From: Distichodus sexfasciatus
Lineage: Eukaryota > Chordata > Actinopteri > Characiformes > Distichodontidae
DNA length: 64,000 nt
Assembly (NCBI GenBank): GCA_032718565.1
Contig: JAVGVS010000304.1
Location: 248,001 to 312,000 of the forward strand
Reading direction: 5' to 3'
Each line of letters begins with the position of its first letter. Within the stretch, counting starts at the first letter, position 1. This document shows, in pieces, positions 21,996 to 35,330 of this stretch. A program made the translations under genes and the position numbers. The notes beneath the pieces are model-generated. The model was not told the origin of the DNA. It made no database searches and was given only the letters and a program-made list of their open reading frames with translations.

Positions 21996-22470
21996 TTACG
22001 AGATTAAACTCGTAATATTTCGAGAATAAACTCGAAACTACGAGAATAAAGTCGAAATGTTACGAGAATAAAGTCGAAATGTTACGAGAAAAAACTCGAA
22101 ATATTACGAGAATAAAGTCGAAATATTTCGAGAAAAATCACAGAATTGCGAGAAACTATGGATGTAGAGGATCTATCAAATTATATCAAACTGCATTTAC
22201 AAATGTGTATGCATACTAAAGAGATTTTAATAAACCTTACCTTTGACGGTTGATGTTTGCAAGGTCTTCCGTAGAGCTAACTCACTGGCGCAGACGACGT
22301 GCTTGTACAGAACATATCTTAAACACTCACGTAAAAATTCAACTTTATTTTCGTAATTTTGACTTTATTTCTCAAAATACTACGATTTTAATCTTGTATT
22401 ACTACGAGTTTATTCTCGAAATATTTCGACTTTTTTCTCGTAACATTTCGACTTTATTCCCGTTCTCAAA
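21996..22470. mobile_element. Long inverted-repeat element with CGAGAATAAAGTCG arms
   Basis: The left arm (about 21999-22150) consists of repeated ACGAGAATAAAGTCGAAAT-type units. The right arm (about 22340-22470) holds the reverse complement (TTTATTCTCG, ATTTCGACTTT). The two can form a large imperfect hairpin with a unique centre of about 190 bp. The centre has an ATG at 22158 with a 31-codon frame (see the separate entry). Inference: a MITE-like deletion derivative. Confidence 0.7.
22158..22253 (+). pseudogene. 31-codon remnant resembling N-terminus of fish integrase-core proteins
   Basis: The frame reads MDVEDLSNYIKLHLQ, then KEILINL, stop TGA. The pattern M-D-x-E-x2-x2-Y-x5 followed by KEIL resembles the N-terminal helix-turn-helix of the multicopy fish proteins with an integrase core domain. 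Only the first exon-sized piece is present. Short length makes this a tentative match. Confidence 0.3.
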
Positions 22471-22684
22471 GACTTACTTTTAGTCATTATTTGGGTAGCA
22501 CACATATTCTGAATGGCTTCGGCAGAATTCAAATGAGCCATTTTAATCTAGATTAATCTAGATTAATTCCAAGATGCAGGGAGATTAATCTAGATTTTAA
22601 AATTAATCTATGCCTACAAAAATCTAAATTCACAGTTAAACTACCGTATGTATTTAGAATAAACTCAAAACTACGAGAAATTAT

Positions 22685-24605
<1,921 letters not shown>

Positions 24606-24779
24606 TATATGTATATATATGTATATATATATGTAGTAAACAAAAAAGTGTGAAATAACTCAAAACATGTTTTATATCTTAGATTCTTGAAAATAGCCAA
24701 CCTTTGCTTTGATCACTGCTTTTTACCTCCTTGGCATTCTCTCGATAGGCTTCATGAGGTAGTCACCTGAAATGGTTTT

Positions 24780-25780
24780 CCAAAAAGTCTTGAAGGAGTT
24801 CCCAGAGATGCTGAGCGCGGTAGCACTTTTGCCTTCACTCTGCGGTCCATCTCATCCCCAAACCATCTCGATTGGGTTTTAGGTCAGGTGACTATGGAGG
24901 CCAGGCCATTTAGCACAACACTCCATCACTCTCAACTTTGCTTGGTCAAATAGCCCTTACCACAGCCTGGAGGTGTGTTTGAGGTCGTGTCCTGAAAATG
25001 AATGGTCCAAGTAAACAACCCGGATGGCATGGCATGCTGCAGAGATGCTGTGGTGACCATGCCGGTTCAGTGTGCCTTGAATTTTGAATAAATCACCAAC
25101 AGTGTCACCAGCAAAGTAACCCCACACCATCCTCCTCATCCATAGCTACGAGTGGGAACCATGCATGTAGAGATCTGGTCAGTCACCCTTTTCTGCGTCG
25201 CATAAACACATGGCGGGTGGAACCAAAGATCTCAAATTTGGACTCATCAGACCAAAGCACAGATTTCCACTGGTCTAATGTCCATTCATGTGTTTCCTGA
25301 CCCCGAAATCTCTTCTGCTTGTTGCCTTTCCTTAGTAGGGGGTTTCTAGCAGCTATTTGACTATAAAAGGCCTGATTTGCAGTCTCCTCTGAACAGTTGA
25401 TGTAGAGATGTCTGCTATAACTCTGTGTGGCATTTAGCTAACAGGCACTTGTTGGTGCACTGTTAACTGCGATTTCTGAGGCTGGTGACTGGGATAGATT
25501 ATCCTCAGCAACAGAGGTGACTCTTAGCCTTCTTTCTAGAAGCCCGGTCCTCATGTAGAGCCAGTTTAGTGTGGCGCTTGATGGTTTTTGCGACTGCATA
25601 GGCACACATTCAAAGTTACCGCCAATTTTCTGGAATCACTGGCCTTGTTTCTTAAAGGTAATGATGGACTGTCATTCTCTTCTTGCCGCTGATTGGTTCT
25701 TGCCACAATATGAATTTTTAACAATTGTGAAATAGGGCTGTCAGCTGCCGCACCAACCTGACTTCTGCTGCTTACAACTG
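24780..25780 (-). pseudogene. Tc1-like transposase (element 2), heavily degenerate
   Basis: Minus-strand fragments run from the HTH near 25770-25400 through the first catalytic Asp near 25235 and the glycine-rich VWGYFAGDTVGDL to the NPIE region near 24860. Stops and frameshifts occur throughout. Confidence 0.75.
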
Positions 25781-25804
25781 ATGATTAACCCCGTTAAGAA
25801 GGCA

Positions 25805-26365
25805 AAGTTACAAATGTGACCCTCTATAAAACCAATTAAACATATGCATAGAATTTCAAGAACAGGTTATGTTGTCATAAGATGTATGATGTATGTGAAA
25901 GGGCGCCACCAACCTTCAAAGCGATACCTATATCAACTTTCAAAGGGTCAGGTTTCTCCTGTCACGCCAAGTAAGAAGCGAATGCCTTTGAAGTTTGACT
26001 ATGTATTAGGACTCTGAGCATACTCTTGATGCAGCTACGTTTGCATTTACGGTAGCCTACGCTGCATTCACTGCCACAGGATAGCCTACCTGTGTTAGGT
26101 TAACTGAACTCGGGAGACGAAGATGGATTCCGGAGAAACTTTTAACATTCTGCTGGAATTGAATTCCTCACCTCAAGAAAATCACGTTTTTAGGATGGAA
26201 AGGGTAAGTTTTACAGCGAAATTTATTCACAACAGTACAATATAGACTTTCCACTGTTTCAAAACACTAAAAACAAAAATCCAAAATTTTACATAACATA
26301 AGCGGTTGTTTTCACCGAAACCTCGTTCGACAAACAATTAGTTTTTGCCGTGGAGGGTCTGGAAA
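25805..26365 (+). other. Unidentified insertion carrying a possible 5' exon
   Basis: It is foreign to the Tc1 element on both sides. On the plus strand an ATG at 26123 opens MDSGETFNILLELNSSPQEN followed by HVFRMER, and ends at a strong splice donor (GGAAAGG/GTAAGT at about 26205). I do not recognise the peptide. It could be the first exon of a transposon gene or a captured gene. Confidence 0.35.
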
Positions 26366-26786
26366 ATGAACCTGACAAGGCACACCTGTGCAGTGACAAC
26401 CATTTCGGTGACACCTCATATGAAACTCATTGAGAGAATGCCAGAGTGTACAAAGCAGTGATCCAAAAGCAAAGGGGTGGCTATTTTCAGAATCTAAGAT
26501 ATAAAACATGTTTTACGGGCTATTTCACGCTTTTTGTTTTACTACATAATTCCATATGTGTTCCATTCATAGTTTTGATGCCTTTAGTGAGAATCTACAA
26601 TGTAAATCGTAATGAATAAACAGATAGTAAACACAAGTACATCTTATTGAACATAATTTATTTTCATCACCAATTATCATAGTAGAACAGCTTTCTCAAG
26701 CAGTTTGTGATGCATTTGAAACAGGAGATGTCCCTGGTCTAATGCATACACCTGGCTTGATATATATATATATATATATATATATA

Positions 26787-28422
26787 CAGTGGGATACAAA
26801 AATTTTGGGCAACCTTGTTAATAGTCATTATTTTCCTGTATAAATCGTTGGTTTATTCCATTAAAATGTCAGTTAAATATATCATATAGGAGACACACAC
26901 AGTGATATTTGAAGTGAAATGAAGTTTATTGGATTTACAGAAAGTGTGCAATAATTGTTCAAACAAAATCAGGCAGGTTCATAAATTTGGGCACCACAAA
27001 AAATAAATGGAATTAATATTTAGTAGATCCGCCTTTTGCAGAAATTACAGCCTCTAAACGCTTCCTGTAGGTTCCAATGAGAGTCTGGATTGTGGTCGAA
27101 GGTATTTTGGACCATTCCTCTTTACAAAACATCTCTAGTTCATTCAGGTTTGATGGCTTCCGAGCATGGACAGCTCTCTTTAACTCACACCACAGATTTT
27201 CAATTATATTCAGGTCTGGGGACTGAGATGGCCATTCCAGAACGTTGTACTTGTTCCTCTGCATGAATGCTTGTAGTGGATTTTTGAGCCATTCAATGTT
27301 TTGGAGTGCGTTGTCTTGTTGAAAGGTCCAGCCTGGCGCCAGCTTCAGCTTTGTCACTGATTCACATTGGTCTCCAGAATCTGCTGATACTGAGTGGAAT
27401 CATCGTCCCTCAACTTTGACAAGATTCCCAGTCCTGCACACTGGCCACACAGCCCCTGGCATGATGGAACCACCACCATATTTTTGTAGGTGGCAGGTGT
27501 TTTTCTTGGAATGTGTGTTCTTTTCCTCCATGCATGCGCCCTTGTTATGCCCAAATAACTCAATTTTAGTTTCATCAGTCCACAGCACCTTATTCCAAAA
27601 TGAAGCTGGCTTGTCCAAATGTGTTTGAGCATACCTCAAGCGGCTCTGTTTGTGCTGTGGGCGGAGAAAAACCCTCTGCATCACTCTACGCGCCACAGCA
27701 CATCTCCTTGTGTAAAGTCTTGAATGGTTGAGCGATGCACAGTGACTCCATCTGCTGCAAGATGATGTTGTAGGTCTTTGGTGCTGGTCTGTGGGTTTGA
27801 CTCTGACTATTTCTACCATTCGTCCTTCTGTCTCGAAATCTTTCTTGGTCTGCCGCCGAGCCTTAGCTTGAACTGAGCCTGTGGTCTTCCATTTTTACTC
27901 AATATTTCCTAACTGTAAAACAGACAGCTTAAATCTCCTGGGACAGCTTTCTGTATCCTTCCCTAAACCATGGTGGTGAACAATCTTTGTCTTCCAGGTC
28001 ATTTGAGAGTTGTTTTAGTGACCCCCATGCTACTCTTCAGAGAAAATTAAAGGAGGAGGGAAACTTACAATTGACAATTTAAATTACAATTAAATACTCT
28101 TTCTCATTATAGGATTCACCTGTGTATGTAGGTCAGGGGTCACTGAGCTTACAAGCCAATTTGAGTTCAATAATTGGTTCTAAAGTTTTGGAATCAATAA
28201 AATTACAATGGTGCCCAAATTATGCACCTGCCTACTGATTTGTTTGAACAATTATTGCACACACTTTCTGTAAATCCAATAAACTTCATTTCACTTCTCC
28301 AAATATCACTGTATTAGTAATGCTCCTATGTGATATATTTAACTGACATTTTTATGTAATATGATTTATACAGGAAAATAATGACTATTGTCTAGGATTG
28401 CCCTAAACTTTTTGCATCACTG
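26787..28422 (-). mobile_element. Tc1-like transposon 3, both ends present
   Basis: The element is 1636 bp, bounded by CAGTG...CACTG with TA on both outer sides, the Tc1/mariner target duplication. The terminal inverted repeats are over 150 bp (for example TCCAATAAACTTCATTTCAC at the right mirrors the left at about 26920). The minus strand carries a transposase with a few frameshifts. Confidence 0.92.
27013..27819 (-). pseudogene. Tc1-like transposase (element 3)
   Basis: Minus-strand blocks carry catalytic Asp 1 (VLWTDETKIELFGHNKG), then Asp 2 (WTFQQDNALQ) and the third motif (WPSQSPDLNIIENLWCELKR, catalytic Glu). The DDE spacing between Asp 2 and Glu fits DD34E. At least two frameshifts, near 27400 and 27360, inactivate it. 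Confidence 0.88.
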
Positions 28423-29259
28423 TACACATGTACACACACACACAGAGTTGTGTTCAAAATAATAGCAGACTGACATCACGAACCTGATCAATCCCACTAT
28501 TTTTGGTGAGAAATTATATTTCTACATGGAGAAAATAATTTAATAGTGGAATAGTAGAGGTAATAGAAAAACAACAGACCCAACTGTGTCATGACTTGTG
28601 CATGCTGCTGATTCTTTGTAATTGAATCATTAATTGAAAGGGGCGTGTGAGAGCAAATCCTTGCTTTCTCATTTGCTAAGAGCTCTTGAGTTGTCTTTGT
28701 ACGCGACACGTACCAAAAAAGAGTCTTGAGTCTTACAGGTTGTCTTTCGTCGTCTTTCTTTACTACAATTCAAGGTTTTACAGACAAAATGAATCCCTAA
28801 GACTACAAAAGATACTTTTCACGTGATGGCGTTACGTGGCGGTCAAAAACTGTGGCGCTCGGGCTCTTAGCTCCTTCCATTCAATGTGAAACTAAAACGC
28901 TACGTTCTTACATCATACCTAACTTCAGATTACGACACGTACGGCGCGTATTACTTCTATTGTTACATAGTAGTACATTTAACATGCATACGTATTGATA
29001 AAAATTCTATTAAAGTAGCACTGTACATGAAAGTTATGGAAGATTAGAAACATCCCACTTTCTGCTGCTAACAACTACCGACAGTAAATCTAAATATTCA
29101 CACAAAATGGCTCTAACAGGGCGTGTTCAAATTAATAGCAGTGTGGAGTTCAATTAGTAAGGCCATTCGTTCTGTGAAAAAACAAGTGCTAATTACGGCC
29201 CTTATTTAAGGAAGGAAGGCAGCAAATGTTGGTTATAGTGTATTTCTCTCTGAAATTCT

Positions 29260-29850
29260 GAGTAAAATGGGTCATTTCAGACATTGTTCAGAAGAACAGC
29301 AAATCTTGATTAAAAAAGTTGACTGGAGAGAGGAAAACATAAAGAAGTGCAGAAATTGTTAGGCTGCTCAGCTTAAATGATCACAAATGCTTTTAAATAG
29401 CGGCAAATCTGAAAGACATGGAAAAAAGCGAAAAACCACCATTTGAATGGATCGAGAGAATAGACAAAATGGCAAAGACTCAGCCAATGATCAGCTGCAG
29501 GAAGACCAAAGAAGATCTAAAGCTGTGAGTATTGTTACAATTCGAAGGCACCTATGTGAAGCCAGGTCCCATTGTTGAAAAAAGACGCTCTGAAGAGTTT
29601 ACAGTTTGTAAAGAACACGCAGCTGCCCTAAAAAGAAATAAAGCGCAACATTTTGCCAGGACTGATGAAAGCAATTGTTCTTTTTGGGTCCTAGTGGCAG
29701 ACAGTTTGTCGAAGTCCAATCATCCTGGGCTGGAATACCTGTTACAGGTGCCAGAGAAGTTGGTCAACTCTATGAAACACAGATGTGCAGCAGTTCTCAG
29801 AAACTGATTATACAACTAAAAATTAGTTCAATGATTCAAATGAAAGCAAA
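29260..29850 (+). pseudogene. Tc1-like transposase (element 4), highly degenerate
   Basis: Start MGHFRHCSEEQQILIKK at about 29268, then scattered transposase-like words (VSIVTIRRHL, VPEKLVNSMKHRCAAVLRN near the end). Frames shift repeatedly and stops occur. The catalytic motifs are not clean. Confidence 0.5.
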
Positions 29851-30649
29851 ATCTTAAAGCATTTTTCAGTTCATACAGTGAATGTTTGAGTTTGTAAAGA
29901 AGAATACAGACATGATATTATTAACAGCCTAATATTCCCTTTTGTTCACTTTCTGTAAAGGAATAATACAAATGTGATGAATTTCTCTTCATTTTTTTAT
30001 TTGGAATATAATTTGTAGTGTTCTCCAATGCATTTGCTTGTATGATAAAAGCTATTATAAGAGTTTTGAGCTTTATAAGCCTTTCTCCCTGAGAAACCAA
30101 GAAATCTCATAATCTTTGAGGAATGCAGACTTCCTGTCTAATGTCAACACAGCAGAAAGCCAGGTAATTTAAAATGGAAGGAAGTCTACAACTTCCCTCA
30201 CAGGTTTGCCAAGATCACCTTGCCGGCCTTGTTGACAAGAGTCGTGGAAACTCCGTCTGAAGGAACAAACTGGATAAGGATATACATTTCCCACGAAGGG
30301 TTTATCCATATCTTTCAAAGATATCGCGTAGCTAACGTTAGAAGAGCAATCAGGCTAACAAATTATTAGTGTGTCCACTTAGACCTAGGGCTAGGGTTAT
30401 AGGGTTACGTATGGATAGTACAGAGGACATGTACAACTTTATTAAAGCAATATAACAGTTGTGGTCGTGATGTACAAACAGTACTTGACCGTTACTGTAC
30501 TTTGGTCCAAGTGAGCGTCTTGTGTTAGCAGCTAGGCGATAGCCTAATGTTAGCGTTTGGGGTGGAATTTCTTACTTTGCGGTAGTAGCGTCGCATAATC
30601 ATGGTCGGATTTCAAAAACTTTGCTTGCGATGTCTTTCCTCCTAGAGTC

Positions 30650-31003
30650 TCCCTACCGGCGGTAAAAGCGGCTGTAGTTTTTGGCACGATCATACACTGA
30701 CTCCCTTTTTTCTTTAGAGGTGTACTCGTCCCAAGGAAAAAGACTAGGGCCAGACTCTGGTTTCAAGCGGCGAACAGTGATCCCCAAGACGTAGTCCTCT
30801 GGTGTAAGTGTCTGCTGCTACCCACATGATACTCCTTTTAACTGAAAAAAAGTTGATTACTTCCGCCGAATAAGCTTGAACCCATTTTTAAGTCTTAGCA
30901 ACCCGTTAGCAGGGAAGGAGTGGAAAGATAAACAAGGCTGCTTTTGGGCATTACAAGAACAGCCCGGTACGCTATAACAACTCTTGCTCGATGCTTGCGC
31001 CAT
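30650..31003 (-). pseudogene. THAP-domain gene fragment
   Basis: On the minus strand, ATG at 31003-31001 (context AAGATGGCG) opens MAQASSKSCYSVPGCSCNAQ, then LSFHSFPANG and LKNGFKLIRRK, ending at TAA 30859. This matches the N-terminal half of a THAP zinc finger, with its paired Cys and the FHxFP motif. A second block, 30812-30650, reads TPEDYVLGITVRRLKPESGP, then SLFPWDEYTSKEKRESVYDR. This is the C-terminal THAP half, in which the CxxH motif directly upstream (SRH) is in another frame because of a one-base change. THAP domains bind DNA and occur in host regulators and P-element-like transposases. This piece is broken. Confidence 0.72.
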
Positions 31004-31169
31004 CTTTGTTGTTTACCTGGTTACCGGCATACCGGGGAGGAAATAGGTTTCCACAGCAATTGCGTATTTCCGGTGCAAAATACAGAAGTTGTGAGAAAGG
31101 TCTCTTCACATTTTTAGACACACTGCTATTATTTTGAACACAACTGTATATCGAGAGGAGCCAGATGGC

Positions 31170-31417
31170 ACAAGCATCTGGTCAGGACGCCTCCTGGGCG
31201 CCTACCTGGGGAGATATTTTGGAGCACGTCCATGAGAAGAGGGCCAGAGGAAGCTGGGACACGCTGCAGAGACTATGTCTCCCAGCTGGCCTGGGAACGC
31301 ATCGGGATTCCCCCGGATGAGCTGGACGAAGTGGCCAGGAAAAGGGAAGTCTGGGTTACCCTCCTTGGGTTGACCCGACTCCGGTTAAGCGGACGAAGAT
31401 GGATGGATATACTGTAT
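31170..31417 (+). mobile_element. 3' end of RTE/Expander-like LINE
   Basis: The plus-strand frame contains RRGPEEAGTRCRDYVSQLAW and ERIGIPPDELDEVARKREVW, the familiar C-terminal end of a fish LINE ORF. Its tail is GAAGATGGATGGATA. Only about 250 bp are present. The clade assignment is from recall. Confidence 0.6.
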
Positions 31418-31424
31418 ACACACA

Positions 31425-32345
31425 CACACTATGAGTCAAAAGTTTGGACACCTGCTCATTTCCATTCATTTATTCATTATCTGATCCGCTTAATCCCAAC
31501 TGGGGTCGCGAGGTACCGGAGCCTACCCTGGGCGCAAGGTGGGGCACAACCCTAGGCAGGCGCCAACACAGCAAGGGCACACACACACTCACGCAGTCAC
31601 ACCTGCGTGCATACCTTATGGGGCCAATTTAGAGTTGCCAATTAACCTATAGTGCATGCCTTTGGACTGTGGGAGGAAAACCAGAGCATTCAGAAAACCC
31701 ACATAAACACCAGGTAGGCAATGTAAACTCCCGCACAGAAGAAAGGCTTTTACGGTCCCCGGTTTGAACTCAGGACCTTCTTCCTGTGAGGTGGCAGGGT
31801 TAACCACTGTGCCACCGTGCTGCACCATTTTCTACATTGTTACCACTACTGACAAAGAACAATAGAACAAGAGAAATTGGCGGACCAGAAACACAAGAAT
31901 GGATCCACCCCCGCTCCTGGTTTTTGTGTAAGTGGATTCATCATTTGTTTTCAACAGGACAATGACCCCAAACACACCTCTAGGCTATGTAAGGGCCATT
32001 TGACCAAGAAGGAAAGTGATGCATCAGATGACCTGGCCTCCAAAATCACTCAACCTTAACCCAGTTGAGATGGTTTAGGATGAGTTGGTTTGGAAGTGAG
32101 TGGAGTGAGGGCAAAGCATCCAACAAGTGCTGCTCAGCATCTCTGGGAACTCCTTCAAGACTGTTGGAAAACCATTCCAGGACAATACCTCATGAAGCTT
32201 ATTGAAAGAATGTCAAGGTGTGCAAAGCTGTCATCACAGCGAAAGGTGGCTACTATCTAAAATATAAAGTATATTCTGGTTTGACACGTTTTTTTTGTTT
32301 ACTGCATAATTCCATGTGTTTCTTTTATTATTTCAATTTGAAAAG
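31425..32345 (+). mobile_element. Tc1-like transposon 5 (same family as element 2), interrupted
   Basis: The left end has TGAGTCAAAAGTTTGGACACC. The remainder resumes at about 31832 with CATTTTCTACATTG and a transposase C-terminal piece on the plus strand (CFQQDNDPKHTSRLCKGHLT). The right end reaches ACTGCATAATTCCATGTG near 32315. Between about 31460 and 31828 sits a dispersed repeat. Confidence 0.75.
31460..31828 (+). repeat. Dispersed fish repeat with GACTGTGGGAGGAAAACC core
   Basis: A widely distributed fish repeat with recognisable blocks TTTGGACTGTGGGAGG, AACCCACATAAACACC and CCACTGTGCCACCGTGC. It is inserted within Tc1-like element 5. I do not know its parent family for certain. Confidence 0.65.
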
Positions 32346-32439
32346 TAAGATTTTATCTCAGTGCACACAATAAGTTCTAAAATTTTGAACTGAGTCTGAG
32401 ACTGTTTTACAGAACATTTGTTTTACTCATAAAAAAAAG

Positions 32440-32622
32440 TAAGGTTGATAATATAACTTAGATTACAAAATCTTAAGTTTTCCTCAAATAAGGTGATGCA
32501 AAATAAGTACCCCACAACAAAATCTACTACATCTAGTATTTTGTATGACCTCCATGATTTTTAAGGACAGCATCAAGTCTTCTAGGCATGGAATGAACAA
32601 GTTGGCAACATATTGTAACATT
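32440..32622 (-). mobile_element. Tc1-like transposon 6, left piece
   Basis: Sequence with ATTTTGTATGACCTCCATGATTTTT and GTCTTCTAGGCATGGA is the C-terminal side of a Tc1-like element. It is cut at about 32622 by a LINE. The same type of element continues at about 34262. Confidence 0.6.
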
Positions 32623-34261
32623 TCAGCAGTTTGTAACCTCCCCCTCCTGGACCCTCTGCAGTTTGCCTATAAAACAAGGTCCAGCAAGGCGTGTCCACTG
32701 CTTCACCTTTCCCTCTCTGCTTGGACTATAAGACTCTTATGTTAGATTGCTGTTCATAGACTTTAGTTCAGCATTCCAACACCATCATTCCCCAAAGACT
32801 GTGTGAAACTAGAACGAAAAACTGGGACTAGGCACCTCACTCTGCAACTGGATACTGGATTTCCTGTCAGAGAGTCCATCCGAATTGGCGACAACGTTTC
32901 TAGCACCATCAGGCTGAGCACCGGAGCTCCTCAGGGCTGCATTCTCCAGCCCACTTCTCAGCTCACCTCCTGACCCACGACTGCACGCCCTGCACAGCTC
33001 AAACCACATCATCAAATTTGCCAGCCAACCACGGCCGTGGTGGCAGGCCTCATCACTTAACAACGATGAGTGGGGCGTGCAGGGGCGAGGTTCAGTAGCT
33101 GGCTGCCTGGTGCAGTGAGAACAACCTGTGGCTGAATGTGGACAAAACAAAGGAAATGATCGCCGACTTCAGGAGAACTGCGCTCCACCCCTCAGCATCC
33201 TGCGGTTCCCTAGTTGAGACTGTAAAAAACACCAAGTTCCTGGGAGTTCACATCTCCGATGACCTCACCTGGACCACCACCACCACCTCCATCACCAAAA
33301 AGGCTCAGTAGCGTCTCCACTTCCTGAGATGGCTGAGGCGAGCCAACATCCCCCCTCCCACCCTCACCGTGTTTTACAGAGGAACCATAGAGAGTGTCCT
33401 GACCAGCTGCATCTCCACCTGGTTCGGTAACAGCACTATTGCCGATATCAGGCGGCTTCAAAGGATTGTCACAGACTCCTTACACTCCTCCCATCCGGTA
33501 GACGCTATCGCAGCATCAGGTCTCGATCCTCCAGTATGCATGATAGCTTTCCCACAAGCCATCAGACTTTTGCACTCCAGCCATCACACTTCCCCCCACA
33601 CACACCTGGACTGTGAAGTAAATGATTCTGTTTAGCTACAGTCCAGCCATCAGGCTTTTGAACACACTCCCATACATCACACTTCCCCCACACACACCTG
33701 GACTGTGAAATGTAACTGATTCTGTTGCCCTGCACTTCCACATCACCGTCGCTATGATGCACATGCTCCTATCACGTACTATCTCCTCCTCCAAATAACT
33801 TTGTTATTCACGACACTGCTGCATACTTGTTTGCACAAACATTCATACCCTGCTTGTATAAATGTTTGCATGTTTGCACATACACTGAACATTTTACGTA
33901 TAAATAGTCCGGATATAGTATCTGTCATATTATAACTTTCTACCTCTTGCACATCCAGTGTAAAATGTCAATTTCCACCTGTAGGTTATACTGCATCCTG
34001 ACTTTCCCAATTCTACCTCTATTTCTATTTCTAGTTTCAAATTATATTTAAAACTTCATGTCTAGTTTAAAATGTATATTTTTAATGTATATTTTGTATT
34101 TTACTTATTTATTGTTTATTCCATGTGCCTTATTTGTGCCACTGCCTTATTTGTTCTCTGTTCTGTTGTTCTCTATTTCTCTGCACCAAAGAAAAAAAAC
34201 CTGGAGCCACATCGTCTCGTCTCTCTATGTATCTGTACAGTATATAGCAGAGATGACAAAA
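32623..34261 (+). mobile_element. Rex1/CR1-type LINE, 5'-truncated and decayed
   Basis: Plus-strand RT fragments in several frames: FAYKTRSSKACPLLH near 32665, then FYRGTIESVLTSCISTWFGN at 33370. A 3' UTR contains the word CACACACCTGGACTGTGAA twice (about 33600 and 33700). It ends near GCAGAGATGACAAAATTTACTTTGACT. The same 3' UTR recurs at 47300-48056. Confidence 0.8.
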
Positions 34262-34734
34262 TTTACTTTGACTTATCTTTTTCCATTCTTCAAGAATGAC
34301 CTCATTTAGAGCCTGGATGCTAGATGGAGGGTGATGCTCAACTTGTCTCTTCAGAATTCCCCATAGGTGTTCAATTGGGTTCAGATCAGGAGACATACTT
34401 GGCCACTGAACCACCCTATTCTTCTTCAGAAAAGCAACAGTGGCCTTAGAGGTGTTCTTTGGATCAGTGCCATGTTGGAAAAGTGCACGACGACCCAGGG
34501 CATTGCAGGTTATGCTAGCATCTTCTCTTTCAATGCAGAGCAGTTTGTGAATTGATATTTATCAAGCTGAAATACAGCTCCTGCAGCACCTACTTCGCGC
34601 CCTCATCCAGAAGAGGCTCCTGTTGGGGTGTTAGCGTCCATGGATGGCCTGGACATCTCTAAGAGATGATTGCAGTTCCATCTTTCTTAAATTTCTGCAT
34701 CACTTTTGCTACAGTATTTTGACTGATATACTGA

Positions 34735-34735
<1 letters not shown>
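34262..34735 (-). mobile_element. Tc1-like transposon 6, right piece
   Basis: The minus strand carries the transposase third motif WPSMSPDLNPIEHLWGILKR at about 34400-34340 (catalytic Glu in NPIEHLW). It is followed upstream by degenerate transposase toward the N-terminus at about 34720. It is separated from its other end by the LINE at 32623-34261. Confidence 0.72.
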
Positions 34736-34773
<38 letters not shown>

Positions 34774-34808
34774 ATATATACTTATATATATATATATATA
34801 TATACACA
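34736..34808. repeat. (CTAT)n-(TA)n microsatellite
   Basis: About nine CTAT units are followed by TA repeats. Confidence 0.95.
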
Positions 34809-34879
34809 TACAGTATTTTGACTGATGTTTTGGGGCTGCTTTACAACACTTGAGGGCATACTTAAGCACTTAGAAATGG

Positions 34880-35330
34880 TTTAGGAACAAATTCTTTAAA
34901 GAGAGTCCTGAAGTAAGCTATTAATAGTACAGATCAAATCCCATAGAGCACTTGAAAAGATCTCCAGAACAGCAGTTGGGAGAGAACCATTCAAATCTGA
35001 GAGAGAGATCTGGGAGCAGTTCTAAAAGAAGAGAGGTGTCCAAAAATTCCAGCAGAGATGTAAGAAACTTATTGAATGTTACAGGAAGTGACTGGCATCA
35101 GTTATTTCTTCCAAAGGTTGTGATACCAAATATTACGTTGAGGGTGCCAATAATTTTGTCCAGTCCATTTTTGAAATTTTGTGTGGAGTGTCTCGTTCCA
35201 CACAAAATCACCTTCCCTTGTTTTTCTGGTGTTGTTTAATGCAGCAATTTTCTGGAAAGTGGTCGTTATCTCCTTCTCATGAGGTGCCAGCATTTAATAG
35301 TGTACATAGAAATTATATGCCCAGGTTTTG
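34880..35330 (+). mobile_element. Tc1-like transposon 7, 3' part
   Basis: The plus strand has the end of a transposase (ISRTAVGREPFKSEREIWEQ type words near 34960) and the terminal region containing GAGGGTGCCAATAATTTTGTCCAG, recognisable as a Tc1-like 3' end. Its 5' half is absent. Confidence 0.55.

Larger units (their letters stand above)
24606..26640 (-). mobile_element. Tc1-like transposon 2 (salmonid-Tc1-like family), interrupted
   Basis: The left end (from about 24634) and right end (about 26480-26546) are inverted copies that share AAACATGTTTTATATCTTAG; the right arm extends to about 26615. Transposase words lie on the minus strand, with MVWGYFAGDTVGDLFKIQG at 25130-25070 and DESKFEIFGST near 25230. 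The element is interrupted at about 25805-26365 by foreign sequence. Confidence 0.82.
28444..31146 (+). mobile_element. Tc1-like transposon 4, expanded by insertions
   Basis: The outer ends are inverted copies of AGTTGTGTTCAAAATAATAGCA (28447 and 31146 inward), with TA outside on the right. A second, direct copy of the terminal sequence (GTGTTCAAATTAATAGCAGTG) lies at 29120, so 28640-29110 is either an insertion or part of a second copy. Degenerate transposase frames lie at 29260-29850 on the plus strand. Another insertion at about 30180-31080 carries a THAP-like gene fragment. Confidence 0.72.
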
